From contig RSEF01000001.1 of assembly GCA_003993805.1 (NCBI GenBank), positions 143,994,536-144,058,535 of the forward strand: a stretch of DNA of 64,000 nt, in the 5' to 3' direction. The number at the start of each line of letters is the position of its first letter. The first letter of the stretch is position 1. The stretch comes from Himantopus leucocephalus. Lineage: Eukaryota > Chordata > Aves > Charadriiformes > Recurvirostridae. Positions 1-12,055 of the stretch are shown one piece after another. The notes beneath the pieces are model-generated. The model was not told where the DNA came from, made no database searches, and saw only the letters and a list, made by a program, of their open reading frames with translations. Position numbers and translations under genes: made by a program.

Positions 1-3000
1 GAGAGTGGTCTAGCAATAACATCTGCCAGCTCTCTCAGCAAATAATGCATATACGTTTCAGGCTTTCTGCAGGTGTAATGAATTCATATATGAACATGCC
101 TATTGGTCACATCTTAGTTTTCTTCTTCATTTTATTCCTGTAACTCTTAAAGTGTAGCTACTGTGGATAATTCATTTTCCTTAACTATTTAATATCTATC
201 TCCTCTGCAATATGAAGTCTTGTGAAGTATGTCCTTGTTTTCATTTACTGTATTATTTGCATATATCATTATTGTTTACTGAATACCAGATCAAACTGTG
301 TGGAAATGTTTTGCCCTAAATTCTGGGACATCAGTTTCTCTTTTGCGCTTGAATATCTGGAGGTTTTTGCTACTGCTTTCATGTGTTTGCCTGTTTTCCT
401 TTGATCAAGAGAAAGCTGATCGTTCTTATGGTTTTAAGGTGCTGCAGACAAACGTCTGCTTTGCTGAGATTGATAAAGCATTTCTGTGATCTTTGCATAA
501 ACTTCAGTTACGTAGCAGGTAGGCTCCTCTTCGTTCCTTAGCTGCTTTTCAGTGAGAATGCCGAAAGCAGTGATGACTAGAAGAAATATTCCTGATGTTG
601 TGTAAAGTTTGCACAGTTGCGTTGTGGTAGCTGTTTGCTTAGAAGTCATTTTGCTTTAAACTGTTTGTTTCTCGGTGTGCCAAAGTTTGTTCTTTCACTG
701 TAATTTCATGTTATTTTTCTTGGCATAAATAGAGGTGCCAGTAGCAAACTTATTTTATTAATGTTTCACTTCTGTTAAATTAATTAGTTTTCAACATGGA
801 AACTGCAGCTTTTTGTGTTCCAGTGTTATGCTTTTATCGATTGGGATAACTTGAAAAACATAATGTTGAGCTGAATTTCTTGTAGCAATTTAATGGAGGA
901 GATTGTTTCCTGTGCATCACATAATACTTAGCTTTTTTTGAACTTTCTTTTTTTCATTACATGAGTAAATAATGTTTGGTGCAGCCTTGGGCATTCACAC
1001 CCTTTTTCTGGTGTGCAAAAAATCTGGAGACTCTCCTTTTTCTGTACTTTGAGTACAGAAATAGATTAAGTTGTTCAAGCTTTTGAAGTCAACCTTTTCA
1101 CTAATAATTACATCTGTTGTTTTGTAAAGTCATTCCTGTGTGCTTGCATTTGCCTTCCAAGGGGTCCAGTCCACTTAATGTGTATTAACTTCGTTTGATA
1201 TAATGGACGTTTTAGTCTGTGGTGCCTTTTCAGTTGGTCCTTCATGCCAGAGCCAGCTGCCTGTTGGCCCCACATGCACACTAATGCATCTACTTGCACA
1301 AAAAGAGAAATGGATTTTATGCCCTGCAACCTTAACACCATCGTGGATCCAACATTAAACAACCATTTTGGAAGAGAGTGTAAGAAGTTTCATAAATTTA
1401 CGTTCCTTTGTTTGTTAATAATTTCTCTTGGATATACCCTTTTCCTAGTAGTGATTTTAACAAATAAAACGAGGCTCTAGAATTTATCACTTCTGCCTGA
1501 GGTTTTGATAGGATGGAAAAGGATGTGTTGGATAAAAATACATGGTACCATGTATCAGTTTATGGATGCCACTGTAAAAGCATCTCAAAAAACCTTCAAG
1601 AAAATAGTAGTATATCTGATTGTTTTGTTTGTTTTAATGCCAGATGCTGGAGGACGTATTGTGGTTTTGTTTCAATTAGGTAAGACCTGGAAGTATGCCT
1701 TGCTTGGTTCAATCCATATGAATTATCAAATTACTTGACTCATGCCAAGCAGAAGCTAGTAGAGCTCTTCTTTATTGCAGCAAAACATTCATGCAAATAT
1801 TTCTAGTTTGCAATTAATTTTGGTTGTAGGTGTGGTGGAATACTGAAACTCTTAATGTGGCGTTCATCAAAAAAGAAAGATACAAATTTTCCTAAGGCAG
1901 CGCGGCATGTCTGGGTTTGTTAACTACAGCAAGAGTGCTGAAGGACTCTTTCCCTGCCCGGCCAGGAAGCGCACCACTGCTTTTTCACCTAAGCAGTAAA
2001 TCAGTGATAGTTTGAGGAATACTCCAGTCTTAACAAACTAGCCTTGATTATTTAGTTAGAATAAACTTCAAAGTGACGTTTATTTTACTTACAGTATAAT
2101 TACATATTTGAAAAAAATTCAGTCATACGAAACAAAAATATTTTCTCCTGCTGCTAAGGTGGCCGTGTGGCAAATTGCAAAAGAAAAGCCTTTCCTTTTG
2201 TCCCAGAAGCGAAAATAAGACAATACTGCAGTGTTTATCCACACATCGTTACTGTGATTTTTACATATTTTAAGTAAGGGTTTCTAATTTCCCTTCCCTC
2301 AGGAGGGGGATCTGGTTCAGCTGGACAGACAGACTTGCTGTGGTGAGGTGGGAGGAGATGCTCATGATGGGATAGCCTGATAGAGTGTGCTTGTCGCCAG
2401 CTGAAGAGAAACTTTTGCCATTGGCGTTGGGTCTGCTTTGGGAAGTGCTTGCTTTCTCCCATCACTGGTGACTCACCTGCTCTCACCAGTCTTTTTCATT
2501 CCCTCATTTGTGTTGAATGTGGTATCCGTGTGCGTGTGTAGAGACCCAGTCTGCATCAGGGGAAAGAGACCTCAGGGAGAGGACTGGAAACATGCTGTTG
2601 GGGCTCTTAAAACACTGATAAAAAGTAAGCCAATTATGGCTTCCAAAATAAATGATGGATGGGCTAGTTCTCCTTTCCCTATCCTAAGGGGAAGAGAGAG
2701 TAGGGATTTACTTTTATCCTTAGTTTTTTGACTTTTAGTACTGTGCTTCAGCCACGGGGCATCTTTTCCCCATACGCTTAATGGTCTATTAATAGATGTA
2801 AGTATTTCCATTATGTTTCCTGGGTTTAGTAGTGCTAAGTGCTGTGGTTATAAGTAAACATGGCAATTTTCAACAGTCATAGGAAGTGGTTTAATGGTGC
2901 AATGAAATAAATGGGTGGCCTTCCTTTGGCATAAATGGTTTTTTGATGAGGTTCTGGATGAGGATGCTGGACTGCAGGGTTGTGGTCCAGGATGTGTTTC

Positions 3001-6000
3001 ATGGCTCTTTGAGGCCAGGTTATGGCACTGAATGAAAATGTTTGAGTGATGCAGAGGGGGGAGATTGTTTAGAGAAAGTATTCTGCAGAAATGTTGGATT
3101 TTTGTGGCATTATCAACTTACAGAACTGAAAGAAAATCTGAAATAGAAATAACTGCACAGATTATTTGAGGCGTTTACAGATAATGGGAAGAGTTTGTTT
3201 TTCATAATACTCCTTATAATCTAAGGGTAGTTTTGCATATTCCCCCCTTGCAGTATGTTTTCGCTCTGAGGTTTTGTAATCTCTGTTCTTACATCATAGT
3301 CACTACCTGTATCCAGTCTTCCTTTAAGTATCATACCACCAAAGGGTGTCTTAAAAAGAATAGGTAGCCTGTCTTTGGATCTTCATACATTTAATCTGTG
3401 ATGAAGTTGCCCAAATGATGTGTGAATGGAACTGAAAGTCACATTACACAGTACAAGCACATCCACTTTCAAATCCAATTTTTGTCATGGTTGGCCTGTT
3501 TGTAGTGCTGAAGAAAAACTGAAGACTGTAAAGGAAGTCTTCATGCAACCAAGGTTCCTTGGGATGAATGCTCCCTAAAGCATAGTGACAAGCTTACAGG
3601 CCATGTAGCAATTCAGAAGGTGTTTAAAATAGCACAGTAATGCTCCCGGAAGACCCCTGAATTCTCTGTTGGTGTAAAACCCTGCAATGTAGAGATCTTT
3701 TGTTGCCTACTTGCTGATAATGGTGTACCTGTGCTATTGATAAACTGACATCCTACTAGGTTAACTCTTGAATTTTTATAAGGTGGCTTTTTATTTTTCT
3801 CTCTAATGGTGTTTTCTTCCTTCTCCATTCTCATCTACTCACAACTGCCAACGAGGTCGTAAGGATGGCAACTTCAGTCAGAGCAACAAGTATCTCTGTC
3901 ACTGCTGTCATACCTTGTGGCTAGAAGAAGACATTGAGGGTAGGGTGTAAGATCACAGCAAGCATACAGCATGCTTCCTAGTGCCCCACAAATTACAGTT
4001 CCAGGAGCTAGAGACATATCCAGAAGACTTGGATTCATCTTCCATGATATATATATACATATTCCCATGTTCTAGCCTGCTCCTCGCTCCAGCTTCATAA
4101 TTGCACTCAATGCAGTAATTCCTTCTTGTGCTCCAGCACAGCTCACCCTGCTCCATCCAGCCTTGGGAGCAGAAGGAGAGAAAAGTGTGAGGCCAAGGAG
4201 GAGGCTGGGCCCATCAGATGGGCTCTGGCAGGAATCAACCCGTCACCAGCCCACCTGCCTCCTGCAGTGGGAACCCAGAGAGCTAAAGTAGGTCTTAAAT
4301 TTTTCTTGTGGCAGCTGCAGGGAAGGCAAGGAGACTGGGAAAAGGAAAAAGGTGGAAAGGCAAAGAAAATGCATTCCATGCTGTTTAACCTCTGCTTCAG
4401 GCATTACTGTTCAGAAATGGAGAATCACCATATCAAAGAGCTCTTTGAAAATCAAAGGTAACAAAAAAAACCAAATAGGCTGAGGAATGTTTTCCTAGTC
4501 TTCACAGCAGCTATCGGTTAACACGTGTTGCAGTATGATATACTTCCTTAAGTTATAGATTCAGAGAAGTAGAGGGGCAGAAGTCCTCAGGATGGTTTTC
4601 TAATGGCTGTTTTGCACTGAAATGAATCCAGATATCTCCTGGTGATGCACACATCTTGAGAAACTCTGGTCAAAACTCCTATGGTATAAGGTAGCACTTG
4701 AAAGATGTAATTTTCGTATTCTGACCTTCAGTCCCAATGACCGAGAACTGCTGGATCTGATTCTGAGAAGCAGCATTTCAGGCTGATTATATTGTACAGT
4801 CCTTTATAAAATTGGACAGCTGAAAAGTCCCAAGAAACAAAACTATTAAAGGAACATGGAATAACCGGTCAGCAGCTAAAAGCTAGCTTTAACTCCAACT
4901 AGATTTGAATGCATTCAGCCCCCTCTTTTTGTTTCCAGCTATGTAATCTAGTCCATTACTTCATGCCTTGCCAGAATAAACCAGATTTGTTCTTAAGTGT
5001 CACTCGGTAAAAAGGTGATTTCAGCATTGTCTGGCAGATGCTAATTACTCTTTTTAGGGAACAGTGAAATAAATAAATAAGTAAACACATTTATTTGTAG
5101 GTAGAGCTTGAGTGACAACCATTGAGTATACAGTTTGGGGTCTTTGGGAATTGAATTTGATGTAGTTTACACAAACTTGTAAGGGCTGATGGTGTCAGGT
5201 TTGTAGAGAGAATACCTCTTTCAGTGTGCATCAGCTAGCACTGCTTTGATAGGGTGGTGCAGGATTTCGCTCCTGGTTCTGAATTTACCCAAGCACGTTA
5301 TAGTGAAGTAATCTGCCCCGGAGTCTTCAAATGTTTCATCAAGCACAAGAATCTCTTCAACTTCTGGTGGCAGCTGACTTTCTCCTTTTGGTTCAGAAAT
5401 GTTCAGTGCATCAGTAGAAAGGTACTCAAAGTGAAGACAAAAATACTTCTGTCTTACAGTTAGATAGTCCTCTTGCCTGTGGACAGGAACAACATCAAAA
5501 TACTCGCTTGCTTGTTTGGGAGAATTTAATTTCAAATACCATTTGTGTTCTCATGTAAGAAGTTTGGATGCTGAATTTTCTACTGATAATTTTTTTTGTT
5601 GGTAGCATTAAACCTTCTTGGTGAGGTAGAGAAGGTGGGTATAGCTGGCTGTTCGTGATGCTATAGCTGTAATTTTCTTTGTCCCATGGCCTGCTACCCC
5701 GTTGCCAGTTACTCCTCTTGCTGCTGTCAGTTCAGGGATAGAGGAAGGCCATTCTTGTGTGTGCACAGACCTGCTTTTCCTTTTTCCAAGCCTTCCGCTT
5801 ACATGCACAGGAGGGGATGCGACTTTTGCTGCAACTCTGACTCCTCCTCTTCCCTTCCAAAATATTTACTGGCTTCTGTTACTTAAGCCAACTCAACCTA
5901 CTCATCCCTCTCTTCTTTTCAGTAGCTGTGGGTAGGCAGGTTTTTCAAGCCCTGACTCTTATCTTTTGATTTGTATCTGCATGTGAAACAAAATTCTGGA

Positions 6001-9000
6001 AGGGTGCAGGATTCCTGTGCAAGTGCCAACTTTCACCCTGGGTGCATGGTGATACAGGGTTCTGCGTTCAGCAGAACTACTTTCTGTTACCACTATCAAA
6101 CAAAGGCCTCTTCTTGTACAGGTGTGTCCTGAACTTTGATCTGACCACAGTCTGTGCCTAATCAGTCCTGGCAAGGAGCTCCATAGTCAGCTGCCTTCTT
6201 CTAGGAATGCTACATCGATGAACGTATCTTTCCAGTGAGGCAAGGTTTGTGGACAGATAACCTCTTTTAATTAGACCAACCAATTATACTCCAAACAAGC
6301 AAGCTTTTTTGCCCATCGATCTGGAGAAGGAGCAACGGCATCCTGGTGGAAGTGGAGAGGAGAAGAGAACACAAGTGGATGCAGGAGCCTTGCGGCTGCC
6401 TTGGCAGTAGCAAGTTCCTGCTCTTACAGAGGCACGGGATGTTGTGACCAAGCTTTTTTTATCGGGACACAGCACCTGTGATCTGTTACTTTGCTATAGG
6501 TGTGCTGCAGTATGGCAGTCGCTGCTCAGGGTGTTTCTGTTCAACTCGATGCAAGTTCCAGATAAGTACTAGTCAAGAGGGAAGGAATAAGAGTTCAGAT
6601 GTCTAATTTACTTTGAAAAGTATTCCTGTATAGTTCATGGATTTGCAGGGTGAATGTTGCTATTGCATTTCAAGAAGTATTGCCGAGATGAAGTTAAGAC
6701 AAATCTCTTGGGATATAGAACAAAGTGTGGAATAAGCAACTGCTGCTGTTCTAGTATTACCATTGATGGGGTGTGGGGTTTTTTTGTGCTTATGTCCAAA
6801 ACTGCTGCAGTTCATGTTCGCTTTCCTCTAATGTAGCAACCCTGATTAGTAGGTTTATTAACTAAAGTTGTAACGGTGGAATTCCAGATTAGCAAAGGAA
6901 AGCAAAAACTGGTGTAAAAAAAGAAATGAAGAAAAAAAATCAAAAACTTTTTCACATACCTTTATTGTCAGTATGCTTTGGTCCAGGATGCGTATTTCCA
7001 TGATTTTTAAAAGTAGTTAAACCAAGAGAGAATCAGTGAGATGTAGCATTTTGTATGCAGTTTTCAGATTTCTTGTAAATGCTGCAGCTAGTGTATTTTT
7101 GAATGCACTCTCTTGCAGAAATTGCTAAATATTTATCAATTTCTAAATCCAGTGAGTACATTTAAGTAGCCAAGGCTCTTGTTTTATATCCTGCATTTTT
7201 TTCACCTGTTTGCATTGTATAGTGAATGAAGAGGTAAATGACACTGCTGGGTAGCTTCCATGGAAAAGGTGTTACAATCTCTACTTTCCTTGCTTTGGGA
7301 GCTTCCTTTGTCAGGGAAAAATGTCAGATGCAAGCTTGCTGGCTTCCTGGAAGAAGTAAAAATGTCAGCCACAACGCTGTTAGCAAGTGTTGGATTTGTC
7401 GTTCTGAATGTGGTGGGATTTATGGCACCAGACTGCGGTCACACCTGGAGCTAAACTGCAGCAGGCAAGCATGTTGGTGTGGCTCTTTTTGCATGGACTC
7501 TGCTGGTATAGGCTTCTACCATTTCTTTAGTAGAAAGGAATTTAAGTGTCAAATGTATTCTATCACTAAAGCAGTAGCAGCTTTGCTGTTTTTCTGTAAG
7601 ATTTTTATGGAGGATTTTAGGGTTAGGAGAGAGTAGAAGAGATCCTGCTGCCACCTACAGCACCACCAAATATCAGATCTATTCCTAGCACATACATGCT
7701 GTCATTCAGTGTTTAAGGATTTAAGTTACTAAGATAGGGATATGTAGTAGTTATCTGAAAAAAACACCTTTTCTCTTACTTAGCTGAGCTGTGCTTCTTA
7801 TCGGGAGCCATAACTGGAACCCACTGTCAGAGCCTTACATGCCTGAGGGCACGTTTTTTCAGCACATTTGAAGGGAAGGGAATACATGAGGGCATGTACA
7901 ACTGCTTAGTTTCAGATTTAAGAGCTTTCAAAATCATTCTAAAGCTACTCCTGATATTTTGCCTTCTTTTATTCCTCGAGACAAAAAGCTCAGGGCAGTG
8001 TAAATAAAGGGGGTGTGTGTATGTGTGGAATTAAGGTCCTGTTTTGAGTATTGTGTAAAATATCCTTAAAAGTTTTTTGCCTTTGAAAATAGTATATATT
8101 TTTATCTCCTACACAGCCTGCCTGCTAAGTATAGAGAAGTAGCAGCTCTCTTAACACTTTCCTTGTAGCATGAGGGCATGTGCTTTTCAAAGTGGTTGGC
8201 AGAACAGCAAATTACAGACAGAAGGAATGAGGTTTTTTGTGTACAGCACAGACACGTTTAGGAGATGGAAAGTTAATCCAAGTGGATATGGTAAGCTATT
8301 GAGAAAGGTGGAGATCTCCCTTACTACTTTCATGTCTCATCTTTTAAAACATAGCTAGCTGCAAGGTGTGTCGTAGTTTCATTTGACTGACAGGGTGAGA
8401 GTAGTAGACGAATGCATGTGGGGAGGGGAGGTTTGCAAAAGCATTTTAAACTGTGTCCTCATACATGTGTGTGGAGGCAGGGGATAGGCTATAGAGAGGC
8501 ATATGTTGGCAGGGATAGTGCAAACAGTCCACTTTATTTTAGGAAGAGTTGGAAGTAATGGGTATGAAACTGTACGGTTTTTTTGAGAAACTCTAGAAGG
8601 AACATAAAGCTGAAGGTGGTTGCCTCCCTCGGGGTCCTGATTGCTTAGGGAAGGTGATAAGGGAGGAAACTGTAATGACAACAAAGGCACATCTTGGGCC
8701 TGGTTTCAGGGAGGCAAGGAGGTGGGGTGTTGCTGGAATACTGAGCATCCACATGTGTTGCAGATGGGCCTTGTGCTGGGGAGATAGTATAAACAGCTGT
8801 GAGGCTGTTGGGGGGTTAACGTCAACTAGCTGAAATCATGGAAAGCTTTCGGTTTCAAAAACCTTCTTCATATTTGAAATATTTCATGCAAAATATTAGT
8901 GTTCTTTTTTTATGCCTGTGTTAACACTACCAGAATTCTTAAATCATGACCGATGCAAACCACTGTTGAGGTAGCGTGCGCAACATTGACAGCTTTGATG

Positions 9001-11644
9001 TCAGTAGGAAGGAAGGAATCCATTCACTCTTCATTTTTCTGTAGGAGCTTTTAGGATCTTCTGAAAAAAGACAAACAAAATATCTGCTTCAGATATACAT
9101 GGGCAAGTTCTGGCAAATTGTTCAGTGATTTTTTTTCTGTGCAGCTGCCTGTTCTCTGAAGAACAGTGTCAGTGAGGGGAAAATGGTAGGAAGCTCACAC
9201 TGGTGGTTTGTTTTGGTGGTACTACAGAAAAGGGAATGCTTATTTACATGTAACATGTTCTTTTGTGTAGCTGATGCTACCGAGACATGACTGTAGTTAT
9301 GTATGTGTTACCAATAATGAGCAATTGGTATTGTTTTGTTTAAGCCTTCTCATGATGCATTATTTTTTTTCTCCTAGCTTGAGTACTCTACTGTAAAAAA
9401 AAATAATAATAAATCATTATTGGTTGAAGTCACTAACTCTTGACATTTGCTCTGATGTTTCCCTTTCTACTTAGCTTACTTAGTGAGGTTTGAGTTTTGC
9501 AAGGAAAATCCATTTGCTAATCAGTGACCATGACATGATCCCCTAGAAGAATATAGAGCTTCTCAAATAGCTTGAATTTCAAAAGCAAGAAAGGGGGGTG
9601 GGGGGAGAAGACATTGGAAATGCAGGTGGGTGTGTTGTTTTGGTTTTAGAGATGTTGTCTTAAAAGCAAGAATGAAGCTCATCAAAGCTCTGAAAAATTA
9701 TGGAGGAATAAACAAGCAGTGAATCTGTTAACATTTTGTAGTGCGTTAACTATCATGCTTCTTGCAACAGGATTAAGAATATATGTGTGCATGTAATTAC
9801 TTTTTTTTAAGATACTATGATACCATGGCTGAAGCATGGAACTATAACCTGAATTTCTCAAATTCTAATCTCGCCTCTGTGCCATTTCTGTATCTATCCT
9901 CTCTTCTTTCCTCAAGTGTTGCTAAAACAGCTTTTGCTGTTGATATTAATATTTTTATAATGCTTTTAAAAGGCTGCTACAATGCGTTGAGGAAGATGGG
10001 TGTAGCTTGTTCATTTGGAGAGATTATTACAACTTTTTCTTGCCTCAGCATTTTGTCTCCTGTGTGGTCTGGAGGATTGGCTTTCTTCTATGAATAGCTA
10101 TAGTTTGCACGGGGAAAATCTTGAGGAAGCTATTTTTGAGCAATACCTCTTAATTTACTTATGTCAAGTGTAAAATGAAGGCCACAGAGAAGATGGTGAG
10201 AAGGCATTCTTGTTCCCTGTTTTTAACATCTGTAAGTGACAAAAAGACCTGTTGTAAAATCTACTCTCAACTACAGTTTTTGCAAGTTCTTTTGTTTTTA
10301 ATATATCTTGCCTCCTACTGTTCAGTTTAATATGAAGAGAGTGTGCAGGTGTCTACGTAGAGAAAATCGTCCTAGAAGCACCTGGGCAGGGATGTACTTA
10401 ACTGTGATGAGTAGTGCAGATTGTGGGAATTCTCTTCCTTTGAAATTGCTTTTTTCTCCAGCTGTTTCTGCCATTCCTAATGAGTTACTCATCAAAAGGT
10501 ATCACTGCTAATATTTCTTTTACAGAAGAGGTTTTTGCATTCCAGACACTTGGTTAAAATTGAGCAAAACCATGCTTAATAAAGAATGACATATGTTAAT
10601 TAAAGAATAAACAGAGTTCATACATACTCTGTGAAGAAATGTCATTATATTAGAGAGCAACTCATTGATTTTCTTCATGGTCCTGTTATGTATTTATTTA
10701 TAAATGTGGAAACATAAGGGTTTGGCGTATTGATTTTTATCTTTAGTCAGATCTCTGATTTTTTCCTGGATCATCTAACAGGAGCAGGATGCTCCTTTTA
10801 AAAAATTCTTTCATAAAAGCAATGTATGAGGTTGTATACTGAACATCTTCTCGATGTGTCGACTTACAAATCTTTCATCCTGCATGTAAATAGAAAGAAA
10901 AAGGCAGTTCAGTAAGGTTATTGCTTTATTCTTACTAGTCATTATTCTCCATCCTGTGGTAATGGACTCTATTTTTTGCAGGTTTTGTGTATGCATATAT
11001 ATAAAAGAATTCCTTGGAAGTGTCCTGTATTTGCTTATACTTTTTGTAGAATTCTTTTACACCTAGTCACAGGAAAAAAATAGCATGCATCCCTTTGGTT
11101 CAGTGGGATGGCGGTGATGGGAAAAGGGATAATGGGATTAAGATTAAATAAAGGTCGAGCATTTTATTTTAGCGTTACTGCACTGCTGTTGTTTCCTAGT
11201 GACCTTTTTCAAGCATCGCTCTTGCTGTGCTTTCATTAAACTATGAAAACTCCAAGCTCTCCTCGGGTTTATTTCTTATCTCTGAGGTTAACAGAGCACG
11301 AGTGCTGTCTATTTCATGCTGCGCTGAGCATTCAGCTTCAGCAAGTGCTGAACCTGGAAGTATATATTGGAAAGCTAGTACTATTACTGTGTTAATTTGT
11401 TGAAAACAGACTCTTTTCGGGGAAACGGTACCCACTAATGAGCATTTGCACAGGTTTGTCACAGTCAAGGAAGATGTTGTCAAGTGCAGATTTGTCACTG
11501 TTACATCAAAAACTAGGTTCTCTTCATCTGTTTTAGGCATTCTGCTTCTTAAATATTTTGGTTTTGATTAAATAGGTTTTGAGGCTATGTTTCATCTCTT
11601 TAGCAGTCCAAGGAGGTAATTATGAAATTAAATGCCTAATATTT
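1..11644. other. Noncoding, presumed MAP7D2 intron 1 or upstream sequence
   Basis: AT-rich sequence typical of a bird intron. Apart from the antisense ORF at 5221-5550, no splice-bounded frame with recognisable protein is seen. Short simple repeats (an AATA-type run near 5067-5083) are present. There is no CpG-rich block that would mark a promoter. Confidence 0.6.
5221..5550 (-). other. Unidentified protein-like antisense ORF, possible last exon or decayed gene copy
   Basis: On the minus strand 109 codons are open between a TGA at 5551-5553 and a TGA at 5221-5223. Segments read KWYLKLNSPKQASEYFDVVP, RQEDYLTVRQKYFCLHFEYL and LPPEVEEILVLDETFEDSG. The residue composition is that of a globular acidic protein, not of low-complexity DNA. 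No good ATG opens the frame, so it would need an upstream exon; the only nearby acceptor-like AG (ATGAG before AACACAAATGG) has a poor pyrimidine tract. AATAAA on the minus strand lies at 5090-5095, about 125 bases after the stop. It may be a terminal exon of an antisense gene, a retrocopy fragment or chance. I do not recognise the family. Confidence 0.2.
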
Positions 11645-12055
11645 TACAGAATCACAGAATGATCAGGGTTGGAAGGGACCTCTGGAGATCATCTAGTCCA
11701 ACCCCCCTGCCAGAGCAGGGTCACCTACAGCAGGTTGCACAGGATGGTGTCCAGGCAGGCTTTGAATGTCTCCAGAGTGGGAGACTCCACAACCTCTCTG
11801 GGCAGCCTGTTCCAGTGCTCTGCCACCCTCAAAGTAAAGTTCCTCCTCATGTTTAGATGGAACTTCCTGTGTTCAAGTTTGTGCCCGTTACCTCTTGTTC
11901 TGCCATTGGGCACAACTGAAAAAAGACTGTCCCCCATCTACCTGGTACTCTCCCTTTAAGTATTTATAAGTATTATCAATACTTATCCCCCCTCAGTCAT
12001 CTTTTCTCTAGACTAAAGAGACCCAAGTCCCTCAGCCTTTAGTTCCTTTGTTAAG
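11645..12055 (-). mobile_element. CR1 non-LTR retrotransposon, 3' fragment, antisense
   Basis: The left edge reads AGAATCACAGAATGATCAGG followed by GGTTGGAAGGGACCTCTGGA and the hallmark ATCATCTAGTCCAACCCCC, the reverse complement of an avian CR1 3' end. On the minus strand 11725-11937 encodes the end of CR1 ORF2, including [34 protein letters not shown] and LDTILCNLL. The element is 5'-truncated, as usual for CR1. The 5' limit near 12055 is approximate. Confidence 0.95.

Noticed and set aside
434..649. Minus-strand 71-codon ORF with one hydrophobic segment (SGIFLLVITAFGILT)
   Set aside because: It has an ATG and protein-like composition but is short and has no recognised homologue. Such frames are expected by chance in 64 kb.
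4126..4461. Plus-strand 111-codon ORF, partly basic
   Set aside because: An overlapping antisense frame is also open, and there is no recognisable motif or splice agreement with MAP7D2.
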